Positions 20,985-30,111 of a stretch of 64,000 nucleotides of DNA are shown piece by piece. This DNA is from Thiobacillus sp. (GTDB taxonomy: Bacteria > Pseudomonadota > Gammaproteobacteria > Burkholderiales > Thiobacillaceae), in the NCBI GenBank assembly GCA_019459055.1, contig JAIBEI010000032.1:1-64000 (forward strand). Direction: 5' to 3'. A program made the position numbers and the translations under genes. Every line of letters begins with the position of its first letter. Position 1 is the first letter of the stretch. The notes beneath the pieces are model-generated. The model saw nothing but the letters and a program-made list of their open reading frames with translations, was not told the DNA's origin and made no database searches.

Positions 20985-21069
20985 TACGAATCCGGCGTGC
21001 CCCTTGCGGGTACTGCGGAGTCGTTGCTGCTTTAGCGGCGTACGAATCCGGCGTGCCCCTTGCGGGTAC
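20985..21069 (+). repeat. Two 29-bp direct repeats
   Basis: tacgaatccggcgtgccccttgcgggtac at 20985-21013 and 21041-21069. Confidence 0.9.
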
Positions 21070-21102
21070 ACTCTCGCCATTACGGATTCCAAAAAATAAA
21101 CG

Positions 21103-22782
21103 ATGCTCTGGGAAACCATTTCGGTCGTGCGCGACCTGCCGCGATTGCATGAAATCGCCTCGGTGATGATTCGTTATGGCTGGGGCGATCTGGTGCGGGT
21201 CCTGGGCATCAGCGGCGTGCTGGAACGCGCCGGGCGGGTTCTGCACTGGCACAGCACCAGTGAAATCAGCCAGCTCGACGCGCCGGTGCGTATCCGCCGT
21301 GCCCTGGAAGAGCTGGGCCCGACTTTCGTCAAACTGGGCCAATTGCTGGCAACGCGGGTCGACATGTTTCCGCCGCATTGGATTGTCGAATTCGAAAAGT
21401 TGCACAGCCAGGTGCCGGCGGTGCCCTATGACATTCTGTACCCCAATCTGGTGGCCGCCATCAAGGGCGAGCCCGGGGAGGTGTTTGCCGAATTCAACAC
21501 GCTGCCGCTGGCGGCTGCGTCCATTGCACAGGTGCATCGCGCCACGCTCAAGGACGGCACGCCGGTGGTCGTCAAGATCCGCCGCCCCGGCATCGAGGAC
21601 GTGGTCCGGGCCGACCTGCGAATTCTGGAGCACGCCGCAAAATTGCTGGAAAGCGAAATGCCGGAAGCCCGGCGCTACGATCCGGTGCACATCGTCTCGC
21701 AGTTCCGCCGCTCGCTGAATCGCGAACTCGACCTGGCCAAGGAGGCGCGCAACATCGACCAGTTCGCGCGCCACTTCGCCGACGACCCGCTGGTGAAAAT
21801 CCCCCGGGTGTATTGGGAATTCACCAACGACCGCGTCAATGTGCAGGAGGAAATTGTCGGCATGGCGGGGGTGGTCCCGGACAAGTTGCGCGCCAGCGGA
21901 CTCGACCCCAGGCTGTTGGCGGCGCGCGGCGCCGATACGGTGCTGCGCATGGTGCTGGAGCACGGTTATTTTCATGCCGATCCGCACCCCGGAAATATCC
22001 TGTTCCTGCCCGACAACCGCATCGGCATCATCGATTTCGGCATGGTGGGGATGCTGACCCATCACCGGCGCAACCAGATTGTCGACATGCTGCATGCCCT
22101 GACGCTCAAGGATGAACAGGCCATGCTGCAGGTGCTGCTCGACTGGAGCGGCGAATCGGTGAGCGATGAAGACCGCCTGGCGTACGACGTCACGGAGCTG
22201 CTGCAAAATTACGACGACCTGCAGCTCAAGGACGTGAAGATCGGCGCGCTGCTGAATGACGTCACCGCCCTGATGCGCGAGAACAACCTGGTGTTGCCGG
22301 CCGACCTGACCTTGCTGTTCAAGACGCTGATCACGCTGGAAGGGCTGGGGCAGCAGCTCAACCCGGAATTTCACATGATCGATCATGTGACGCCATTCGT
22401 GGAGCGCGTCATCCAGCAGCGCTACACGCCGCAGGCGCTGCTGGCACGCGGGCGCAAGAGTGTGCGCGAGACGCTGGAAGTTTTGGCCGATGTGCCGCGC
22501 GACGTGCGGCATCTGCTGCGGGATATGCGGCGGGGACGCGTGCGGGTCGACCTCGACCTGAAGCGGCTGGATCATTTTGGCCACCAGCTGGACGGCGCCA
22601 GCAACCGGCTGACCATGGGCATCCTGACCGCCTCGCTGGTGGTGGGCTCCAGCATCATCATGACGGTGGAGGGGGGGCCTCAGCTATTCGGCCTACCCTT
22701 GTTCGGCCTGCTGGGATTCCTGATCGCGTTTCTCAACAGCCTGTGGATCCTCTTTTCCATCTGGCGTTCGGGCAAGCACTGA
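21103..22782 (+). CDS. ubiB: ABC1/AarF/UbiB family protein
   Basis: RRALEELGPTFVKLGQLLATR, AAASIAQVHRATLKDG, FHADPHPGNILFLPDNRIGIIDFGMVG, C-terminal TM helices. Confidence 0.93.
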   Translation: MLWETISVVRDLPRLHEIASVMIRYGWGDLVRVLGISGVLERAGRVLHWHSTSEISQLDAPVRIRRALEELGPTFVKLGQLLATRVDMFPPHWIVEFEKLHSQVPAVPYDILYPNLVAAIKGEPGEVFAEFNTLPLAAASIAQVHRATLKDGTPVVVKIRRPGIEDVVRADLRILEHAAKLLESEMPEARRYDPVHIVSQFRRSLNRELDLAKEARNIDQFARHFADDPLVKIPRVYWEFTNDRVNVQEEIVGMAGVVPDKLRASGLDPRLLAARGADTVLRMVLEHGYFHADPHPGNILFLPDNRIGIIDFGMVGMLTHHRRNQIVDMLHALTLKDEQAMLQVLLDWSGESVSDEDRLAYDVTELLQNYDDLQLKDVKIGALLNDVTALMRENNLVLPADLTLLFKTLITLEGLGQQLNPEFHMIDHVTPFVERVIQQRYTPQALLARGRKSVRETLEVLADVPRDVRHLLRDMRRGRVRVDLDLKRLDHFGHQLDGASNRLTMGILTASLVVGSSIIMTVEGGPQLFGLPLFGLLGFLIAFLNSLWILFSIWRSGKH

Positions 22783-25050
22783 GCCTGCGGCATCAGGCAC
22801 TGCATGGGCCCCCGGGGTCCTGGCGAGACTGGCAGCCAGCTCCGTCAGCGGAATGGGCCGCCCCAGCAAATACCCCTGCGCATGGGCAATGCCCAGGCTT
22901 TCAACCTTGCGCAGCACGGTTTCGGTTTCCACGCCCTCGGCCACCAGCGAATACCCCGCTTCGCTCATCATGCGCGCAAAATCCGCCACCACCTGGCCGG
23001 CGCGGTTGTCCATTCCCAGCTTGTTCACCAGCGAGATGTCGAACTTGACTACATCGACCGGCAAGTCGACCAGGTAGCGCAACGGCGAATATCCGGTGCC
23101 GAAGTCGTCCATGGCAATGCGGTAGTTCAGGGTGCGAAGCAAATCGAGATAGGTGCTCACTTCGGCCATTTGCGTGATGAGCGAGGTTTCGGTGATTTCC
23201 AGCATCAAGGGGTGGTGCGCATTGTGGCGCGACAACTCCAGCAGTTGCGAGACGATTTCAGGGTGCGAAATGCTCTGTGCCGACAGGTTGACCGAGATGC
23301 CTGCCCCGGTTGGCAACAGGCCTGACGACAGATCGGCATCGATCTGGTGCAGCACCGCCATGTCGAATTCGGTTTCCAGCCGGCGGCTGCTGACCACCGG
23401 CAGGAACGCATCCGGCAGCATGAGATCGCCGTGATAACGGATGCGAGCCAGCGCCTCGTAATAATCCACCTGGCGTCCCGGCAGGCCATGAATGGCCTGG
23501 TAGTGCATTTCGATCATGCCGGGGGTGGTCAGTGCCTGGAACAGAGCGCTGGTCTCGCGGCTGGCCACCAGTGTCTGCGAGGCGCGCTCGGTGTCTTCCC
23601 CATACAGCGCAATACGGTTGCGCCCCGGCTGCTTGGCGGTATACATGGCAATGTCGGCCTGCTTGGGGAGCTCGTCGATATGCTCAAGCTGGTCGGCCGC
23701 GCAGAAGGCGATACCGATGCTGAGGCCAACCGGCTCAATGATGCCAAGCTCGGTAAACCCGGCAGCGTCGATCAGGCTCTGGCAGCGCTGCGCGACCTGC
23801 TTGGCCTGCGCTGGCGAGGTGCGCAACAGAACGGTGGCGAATTCGTCGCCCCCCAGGCGATACAGGCGGTCGTTGGCACGCAGCGCCATCACCAGCGCAT
23901 CGGCGATGATGCTCAATACGCGATCGCCCTTGGCGTGGCCATAGGTGTCGTTGATGGTCTTGAAGCGGTCGCAGTCGAACAGCAGGAAGGCCACGCCCTG
24001 CGGGGAAAGTTCCAATTTTTTGCGGAAATCATCCCAGTCTTCTTCGTAGGCGCGCCGGTTGTGGCAGCCGGTGAGCGCATCCTGGCGCGCCTGCGAGTGA
24101 AATTCGCGGTTCTGGTTTTCCATCGAACCGTGCAGCTCTCGCAATTGCAGCTGGTAGTCGTACAGCGAGCGGCGGATATTCTCCAGTTCGCTGATGCGCA
24201 TGGTCGGCGAACGCGGTGGATTGGGGTTGAAGCGGCCGTGCTGCATGGCGTCGATGTCCTGCAAAAGCCGCCCCAAGGGACGTATCAATAGACGGTTGTA
24301 TGCCAGGAAACCCAGCAGCGTAGTGGCTGCCAGCAGCACAAACAGCCCGAGCAGGGTGCGCGTCAGGATGGTCTGAAGCCGGAGTTGGTCCAGATCGGGG
24401 TGGGCGCTGAAGCTCAGGCGCGAAAACAGTTCCGGCACGGCCAGCATTTCACCCGGCTTGAGTGCCAGGCGGACGCTGGAGGTGTCGGTGAAGTGGAGTG
24501 TTTCCTGTTGTAACAGGGCCGACATGAAATCGAGCTTGATCAGACCGTGGCCAAGCAGGGCCTGTTGCTGTTCATCGTTGTATATCGGGAACGCGTAATA
24601 CAACGTAATTGCACCTGCCTCGTTGGCCAGCCAACTGGAGGCCAGAAACGGCGGCAGCCTGGCCGGAAACCTGTTGTTTGCCGGGCTGGCCTCAAGCAGC
24701 GTGCCTGACTGGGCGTACAACGCCGCCCGGACAAGACGGCTGTTCAGCATGCCGCTTTCGTATACCCGCTGATCCCGCCAGTACGTGTAATACTCGGGCA
24801 GCACCAGTTGTTGCCGGGTTTCATCCCAGCGGGCCAGATTGACGGCCTGTTCTTCGGTCTGGCTCAACAGCCGCTGAACGGCGGCAGCCATCTCGGACTG
24901 CGCCGCGCTCTGATTATGCTGCGCCAGGCTGTTCGTGGCGGCACGCGTTTGATAGGCGGCGAAGTACCCGATCAGGCTCACCAGCACCAGCAGGCCGGCG
25001 ATGAAAGCGAGCGCGATCTGCTTGATGGAGATGGAAGCGGGCCATTTCAT
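22693..25050 (-). CDS. Membrane GGDEF-EAL protein
   Basis: LYRLGGDEFATVL; EAL domain (YYEALARIRYHG; YRIAMDDFGTGYSPL); N-terminal TM and sensor region. Confidence 0.92.
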   Translation of the reverse strand: MKWPASISIKQIALAFIAGLLVLVSLIGYFAAYQTRAATNSLAQHNQSAAQSEMAAAVQRLLSQTEEQAVNLARWDETRQQLVLPEYYTYWRDQRVYESGMLNSRLVRAALYAQSGTLLEASPANNRFPARLPPFLASSWLANEAGAITLYYAFPIYNDEQQQALLGHGLIKLDFMSALLQQETLHFTDTSSVRLALKPGEMLAVPELFSRLSFSAHPDLDQLRLQTILTRTLLGLFVLLAATTLLGFLAYNRLLIRPLGRLLQDIDAMQHGRFNPNPPRSPTMRISELENIRRSLYDYQLQLRELHGSMENQNREFHSQARQDALTGCHNRRAYEEDWDDFRKKLELSPQGVAFLLFDCDRFKTINDTYGHAKGDRVLSIIADALVMALRANDRLYRLGGDEFATVLLRTSPAQAKQVAQRCQSLIDAAGFTELGIIEPVGLSIGIAFCAADQLEHIDELPKQADIAMYTAKQPGRNRIALYGEDTERASQTLVASRETSALFQALTTPGMIEMHYQAIHGLPGRQVDYYEALARIRYHGDLMLPDAFLPVVSSRRLETEFDMAVLHQIDADLSSGLLPTGAGISVNLSAQSISHPEIVSQLLELSRHNAHHPLMLEITETSLITQMAEVSTYLDLLRTLNYRIAMDDFGTGYSPLRYLVDLPVDVVKFDISLVNKLGMDNRAGQVVADFARMMSEAGYSLVAEGVETETVLRKVESLGIAHAQGYLLGRPIPLTELAASLARTPGAHAVPDAAGSVLARTPDGKEDPQAVEKRDQESQQAEQG

Positions 25051-25055
25051 CTGGA

Positions 25056-25901
25056 TCAGGGCGCCTTGATCGTTTCAAGATGCTTGAGCGTGTGATCCAG
25101 CAGGTCAAACTCATGCGCGCCATCCATGAAATGGCTGGCGCCTTTCACGATCACCATCGGCGTCCGCACATGCTGCAGTGCCTTGATCCAGCCCCGTTCC
25201 AGCATGTTGTCCGCACCGCCCATGATGAGTTTTACACCGACCGGCGAGTGCTTCAATGCAGCCAGCAGGCGTGCCTGATCCCAGCGCACATACGACAGCA
25301 GGCCTTCGGGCGTGGAGGGATATTTTCCGCAGAATGACAAGGTCTGGTTGACCAGCGTACGCTGTTTTCCGCGCACGCGATCTTCCAGTTGCGCGATCAG
25401 GGCCGAGCGCGCAGTCGTGCCGATCTGGGCTTCGATCAACGAAGTGCCGATATAGGCTTTTACGGCCGCATCCGGTTTGAGCGACAGATAGGCGAGCAAC
25501 TGCAGGCTGCCAAAGCTGTGGCCGACCAGCACGATGGAATGGTGGCCCTGTGATTTTAGCCAGTCCACCCAGCGCCCGATTTCGGACACATCGTCATCCA
25601 GGCTGTGCTTGTGCACCGCCTCGCACGCCAGACTTTGTGCGCGATTGGGAATATTCAGGCTGAGCGTGGGCGCCAATACCGTATAGCCCGCGTCCTGCAG
25701 GCCGCGCGCCAGGGTGGCCACGGTGGGGAAATCGCGCGTCTGCAAAAAGCCGTGCAGCAGCAGCACGGCAGGTTTGCTGCGTTCTCCGATCAGGTATTCG
25801 GCGCTGGCAGTAATGCCGGGCCGCATCTCCTGCTGGGCAATCATTGCATGGGCAGCAGCCGGGAATACCGATATCAGCAGGCAGAATAAAACAATGCGCA
25901 T
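25056..25901 (-). CDS. Alpha/beta hydrolase
   Basis: Signal peptide, VLLLHGFLQTR, VLVGHSFGSLQ nucleophile elbow. Confidence 0.82.
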   Translation of the reverse strand: MRIVLFCLLISVFPAAAHAMIAQQEMRPGITASAEYLIGERSKPAVLLLHGFLQTRDFPTVATLARGLQDAGYTVLAPTLSLNIPNRAQSLACEAVHKHSLDDDVSEIGRWVDWLKSQGHHSIVLVGHSFGSLQLLAYLSLKPDAAVKAYIGTSLIEAQIGTTARSALIAQLEDRVRGKQRTLVNQTLSFCGKYPSTPEGLLSYVRWDQARLLAALKHSPVGVKLIMGGADNMLERGWIKALQHVRTPMVIVKGASHFMDGAHEFDLLDHTLKHLETIKAP

Positions 25902-26026
25902 GGCGGGACCGGGTAGACGGTATCTTATGGTGCTAACGGCAGTAAACCTGTGAAACTGAAGTGGGAACCGAGATCCGTTCGGCCACGGCCGGGTGGTACA
26001 CTCCGGCTCGAAATCAGGTTCCCGGC

Positions 26027-28006
26027 ATGTTTGATCTGAACACCATTTTTTCCACTGAAGGGGCTTGTGCCGCGGTGCTGCCCGGCTGGCGCTCGCGCCC
26101 GCAGCAGCTCGCCATGGCCGAGGCGGTCGAGCGGGCGATCGCCGACAACCGCGTGCTGCTGGCCGAAGCCGGCACCGGCACCGGCAAGACGCTGGCCTAT
26201 CTGATTCCCGCCCTGCTGTCGGGTGGAAAAGTCGTGATCTCCACCGGCACCAAGGCGCTGCAGGACCAGCTGTTTCATCGCGATCTGCCGGCCGCGCGCC
26301 GCGCGCTCAAATCGCCGGTCAAGGTGGCCCTGCTGAAAGGGCGCGCCAATTACGTCTGCCACCATCACCTGCAGCGCAACCTCGCCGACGGCCGCTTCGC
26401 GAACCGCGACGATGCTGGCTGGCTGCAGAAAATCGCCCGCTTCGCCGAAACCAGCAGCAGCGGCGACCGCGCCGAAGCCGAAGGCATTCCCGAGGACGCC
26501 ACCGCCTGGCACTACGCAATCTCCAGCCGCGACACCTGCCTCGGCAGCGAATGCAGCCATTACAAGGACTGCTTCGTCATGGCCGCGCGCAAGGCCGCGC
26601 TCGACGCCGAAGTGGTCGTGGTCAACCACCATCTTTTTTTCGCCGACCTGTGGCTGAAGGACGAAGGCGTCGCCGAACTCCTGCCCGCCTGCAATACCGT
26701 GATCCTCGACGAAGCGCACCAGCTGGCCGAAACCGCCGCGCAGTTCTTCGGCGAAACCCTGTCCGTTGCGCAATTGCTGGATCTGGCGGGCGACACCAAG
26801 CGACTGGCCGCGGTGAAGGCGGGCGACTTTCCCGCCCTGCGCCGCGCCGCGGAGGATCTTTCCAAGGCCGCGCGCGACCTGCGCTTGGCGTTTCCGCAAA
26901 ACCCGGTCAAATCGAACATTGCGGAGCTGACGCGCTACGACAAATGGCCGGATGCGCTGAAGAACTTGAGCGCGGCGCTGGATGAAATGGCGAAGCTGCT
27001 CGAAACCCAGGCCGAGCGCGACGCCGACCTGAAAAACTGCTTCGAGCGCGCGCAAGGTGTGCAGGCCACCCTGGCCAGTTGGCAACGCGCCGACGATCCC
27101 GAGAACCCCCGCGTGCGCTGGCTGGAAACCACCCTGAGTTCGCTGCTGCTGCACGCCACGCCGCTGTCCGTTGGCGCGATGTTCGGCGCCAAGCTCACCG
27201 AGCGCGCGCAGGCGTGGATCCTCACCTCAGCCACGCTCGCCGTCGGCGGCGACTTCACCCACCTGAAAACGCGCCTGGGAATCGAGGATGCCGAAACCCT
27301 GTGCGTCGACAGCCCCTTCGACTATCCGCGCCAGGGCGTGCTCTACGTGCCGCAGGGCCTGCCCGCGCCGAATATCCCCGAATTCACCGAAGCCGTCGTC
27401 AAGGCCGCCCTGCCGGTGCTGGAAGTCAGCCGCGGTCGCGCGTTCATCCTGTTCACCAGCCTGCGTGCGCTGGACAAGGCGCGCGGCCTGATGATCGATG
27501 CCTTCAAGTTTCGCGGCTGGGACTACCCCTTGCTGGTGCAGGGCGATGCGCCGAAAAACGAACTCCTCGCGCGCTTCCAGAAAGCCGGCAACGCCGTGCT
27601 GCTGGGCAGCCAGAGCTTCTGGGAGGGGGTCGATATGCCTGGCGACGTGCTGTCGGTCGTGATCATCGACAAGCTGCCGTTCCAGCCGCCGGATGATCCG
27701 GTGGTTGCCGCGCGCATCGCCCAGGCCGAGAAGAACGGCGGCAAGCCGTTCATGGACTACCAGCTGCCGCATGCGGCGATCAGCCTGAAGCAGGGGGCGG
27801 GGCGGCTGATCCGCACCGAGACCGATCGCGGCGTGTTGATGATTTGCGACACCCGGCTGGCGGACAAGCCATATGGGCGATTGTTGCTGAATGCGCTGCC
27901 GGCGATGACGCGGACTAGGAAGCTGGAGGTGGTGGAAAGGTTTTTTGCGGTTCACGATGCTTCATCCGTCATTGCGAGCGAAGCGAAGCAATCCAGTTCA
28001 GGTTGA
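26027..28006 (+). CDS. ATP-dependent DNA helicase, DinG/YoaA family
   Basis: AEAGTGTGKTLAYLIPALL, VILDEAHQL, Fe-S Cys pattern, GAGRLIRTETDRGV. C-terminal SVIASEAKQSSSG is repeat-derived. Confidence 0.9.
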   Translation: MFDLNTIFSTEGACAAVLPGWRSRPQQLAMAEAVERAIADNRVLLAEAGTGTGKTLAYLIPALLSGGKVVISTGTKALQDQLFHRDLPAARRALKSPVKVALLKGRANYVCHHHLQRNLADGRFANRDDAGWLQKIARFAETSSSGDRAEAEGIPEDATAWHYAISSRDTCLGSECSHYKDCFVMAARKAALDAEVVVVNHHLFFADLWLKDEGVAELLPACNTVILDEAHQLAETAAQFFGETLSVAQLLDLAGDTKRLAAVKAGDFPALRRAAEDLSKAARDLRLAFPQNPVKSNIAELTRYDKWPDALKNLSAALDEMAKLLETQAERDADLKNCFERAQGVQATLASWQRADDPENPRVRWLETTLSSLLLHATPLSVGAMFGAKLTERAQAWILTSATLAVGGDFTHLKTRLGIEDAETLCVDSPFDYPRQGVLYVPQGLPAPNIPEFTEAVVKAALPVLEVSRGRAFILFTSLRALDKARGLMIDAFKFRGWDYPLLVQGDAPKNELLARFQKAGNAVLLGSQSFWEGVDMPGDVLSVVIIDKLPFQPPDDPVVAARIAQAEKNGGKPFMDYQLPHAAISLKQGAGRLIRTETDRGVLMICDTRLADKPYGRLLLNALPAMTRTRKLEVVERFFAVHDASSVIASEAKQSSSG

Positions 28007-28308
28007 GGCGCGAAGCACGACTGAGTAGTTGTTGGCTTCGCAGGACCACTGACCATTGGCCGGGGGTAGCCCGGCAGCTAGTCACTTTCTTTTGTCTCGC
28101 CAAAAGAAAGTAACCCAAGAAAAGGCGACCCCGACAGTCCCGAATTCCCGAAGATCAAGCGCGTCGGGTGGGCGGCAAAGAACTCGCCCCGCTTTGCTGT
28201 TTTAATTTTGTTTTTTGTGAGCGGAGCTCAGACACCTTTGCCGCTGATCCACCCGGCAGGCTCGATTTCCGGCGGGTCTGTAAGGGGAGGAAAGTAAAAA
28301 TCAGGAAC
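27966..28308 (+). repeat. Left arm of long imperfect inverted repeat
   Basis: Aligns by eye along its length with the reverse complement of 29286-29626. Confidence 0.8.
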
Positions 28309-28371
28309 GTAATAAGCTAGCCGATTGATACTTATCTGGCGCAGATACTTACTCGAACTAAAAATGCAGCC

Positions 28372-29073
28372 GTGAGCACCCAATACAAACCTTACTCGTC
28401 AGGCCCAGGCTTAGCCAAAATCGGCAGACGTATCCGACGTCTCGCAATGTCAAAAGCCCTTGAGAAAATTTTAGGCTGGGAGCCAGCCAAAGCGGCCAAA
28501 GTTGGCGGGATGCTCTCGCTTTATTTTGAAGAAGGTAGAAGATTCGGCCTTCCGGCCGAGACACTACCTTCGCACATATACAGCCTAGAGCGTGTTGCAG
28601 CGAGGCTATCTGGAAATCCCGGTTCTTTAACGTCTCTTCCTATCCCCTCTACATTGGATAACGATCAGGTTTGGGCTTTGGCGGATTGGGCCTTGCTCTA
28701 TGAGCGTGAACTGAAAGACTGCGCAGATAAAGCAATGCATCAGTATTGGCACTTGAAAACAACTGCTGCAATCAGTGCAACCCGAATCAATTCGGTAGTA
28801 AGTAAAAAAGGCGAGATCGAACACCACATTGCGGTCCTTTTGGATGACGTGGGCGTCTCACATGGTTTTGTTGCTCGTTGGGGATTTCGTTTCGATCCTC
28901 AGGGAAAGTTAAGAGCACAAGCGCTCTGTGATCGAACGCTTCCATTCCCGGAAACAGTCGAGCTATACATATGCCTTTGTTCATCCATTGCATCTAACGA
29001 CAACAAAGCACAAACCAAAAACGTAGTGCGGCGGCACGCATTCTTACCATATGTAGGCTTGGAGAAAAATTAA
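28372..29073 (+). CDS. Hypothetical protein inside the inverted-repeat unit
   Basis: 233-aa ORF (GTG start; ATG 28447 alternative), AT-richer than its surroundings; no family recognised. Confidence 0.55.
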   Translation: MSTQYKPYSSGPGLAKIGRRIRRLAMSKALEKILGWEPAKAAKVGGMLSLYFEEGRRFGLPAETLPSHIYSLERVAARLSGNPGSLTSLPIPSTLDNDQVWALADWALLYERELKDCADKAMHQYWHLKTTAAISATRINSVVSKKGEIEHHIAVLLDDVGVSHGFVARWGFRFDPQGKLRAQALCDRTLPFPETVELYICLCSSIASNDNKAQTKNVVRRHAFLPYVGLEKN

Positions 29074-29144
29074 CGCCGGTTAATGTACTGGCAGAAAAGC
29101 CCTAACTAGACTGCCTCTATCTTCACTTGGTAGCGGGAGCTGAG

Positions 29145-29279
29145 ATGGATGGGATAGCGATGGCGGAAATGTTTCGAGAACTTCGAATTCTCATTATGTA
29201 CATTCAAGATGACCGCTTTTACGCCTTGTATTTTTTACTCTTGGTTATCTTGATGGTGCGTTTGATACGGCACCGCTAG
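29145..29279 (+). CDS. Putative 44-aa small membrane protein
   Basis: Manual translation MDGIAMAEMFRELRILIMYIQDDRFYALYFLLLVILMVRLIRHR; upstream gggag; one hydrophobic segment. Below the ORF-track size cutoff. Confidence 0.35.
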   Translation: MDGIAMAEMFRELRILIMYIQDDRFYALYFLLLVILMVRLIRHR

Positions 29280-29285
29280 ATGCCC

Positions 29286-29626
29286 GTCCTGGTTTTGACT
29301 TCCCCCCTTGAGCCCCGCCGGATCCTGAGCTTGTCGGGCGGATCAGCGGCGAAGGTGTCTGAGCTCCGCTCACAAAAAACCAATTTAAAACAGCAAAAGC
29401 GGGGCGAGTTCTTCGACGCCCGTCCGGCAGGCTCGGGATTCGGGCACCCGAAGGGCGGGGATGTGGGGTCGCCTTCTTTTGGTTCCTTTTCTTGGCGAGA
29501 CAAGAAAAGGAACTAGCCGCCGGGCTACCCCCGGCCAACGGTATTCAGCCAGCCACAAACCTCACTACTCGGTTGTGCTTCGCGCCAACATTTAACTGGA
29601 TTGCTTCGCTACGCTCGCAACGACGG
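29286..29626 (-). repeat. Right arm of long imperfect inverted repeat
   Basis: Reverse complement matches the left arm, including ttgtgagcggagctcagacacctt and ttggccgggggtagcccgg. Confidence 0.8.
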
Positions 29627-29642
29627 GTCGGGCGTCACGCGC

Positions 29643-30098
29643 TCACAGCCCCTGCACGAACCCCAACACCTCCGCCGCGTGCCCCGGCGCCTTCAACCCG
29701 CGCCAGCTCTTCACCAGTTTCCCATTCACGTCGAACACAAAGGTGCTGCGCTCGACGCCGCGCACCTGCTTGCCGTACATGTTCTTCAGCTTCATCACGC
29801 CGAACAGTTCGCAAGCCTTTTCATCCGTGTCGGCCAACAAGTCGAACGGAAATCCGAATTCGGCCTTGAAACCCTCGTGCGACTTGATGCTGTCGCGCGA
29901 GATGCCGACGACAATCGTGTTGGCCTTGGCGAAATCGGCGTACAGATCGCGGAATTCCTGGCCTTCCAGCGTGCAGCCGGAGGTGTTGTCCTTGGGGTAG
30001 AAGTAGACGACGACGTTCTTGCCGCGATGCTCCGATAGCTTGAAGGGGGTATTGCCGGTGGACGGCAGTTCGAAGTCTTTGATGACGGGGTCGCTCAT
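29643..30098 (-). CDS. Peroxiredoxin (BCP/PrxQ-like)
   Basis: MSDPVIKDFELPSTGNTPFKLSEHRGKNVVVYFYPKDNTSGCTLEGQEFRDLY. Confidence 0.9.
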   Translation of the reverse strand: MSDPVIKDFELPSTGNTPFKLSEHRGKNVVVYFYPKDNTSGCTLEGQEFRDLYADFAKANTIVVGISRDSIKSHEGFKAEFGFPFDLLADTDEKACELFGVMKLKNMYGKQVRGVERSTFVFDVNGKLVKSWRGLKAPGHAAEVLGFVQGL

Positions 30099-30111
30099 GA
30101 AGAGGTTCTCT

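Noticed and set aside
20985-21069. CRISPR-like repeat pair
   Set aside because: Only two repeats, no third unit, and no cas genes in the window.
28372-29073. RAYT/HUH transposase inside the inverted-repeat unit
   Set aside because: No HUH motif or catalytic Tyr context was recognised in the 233-aa translation.
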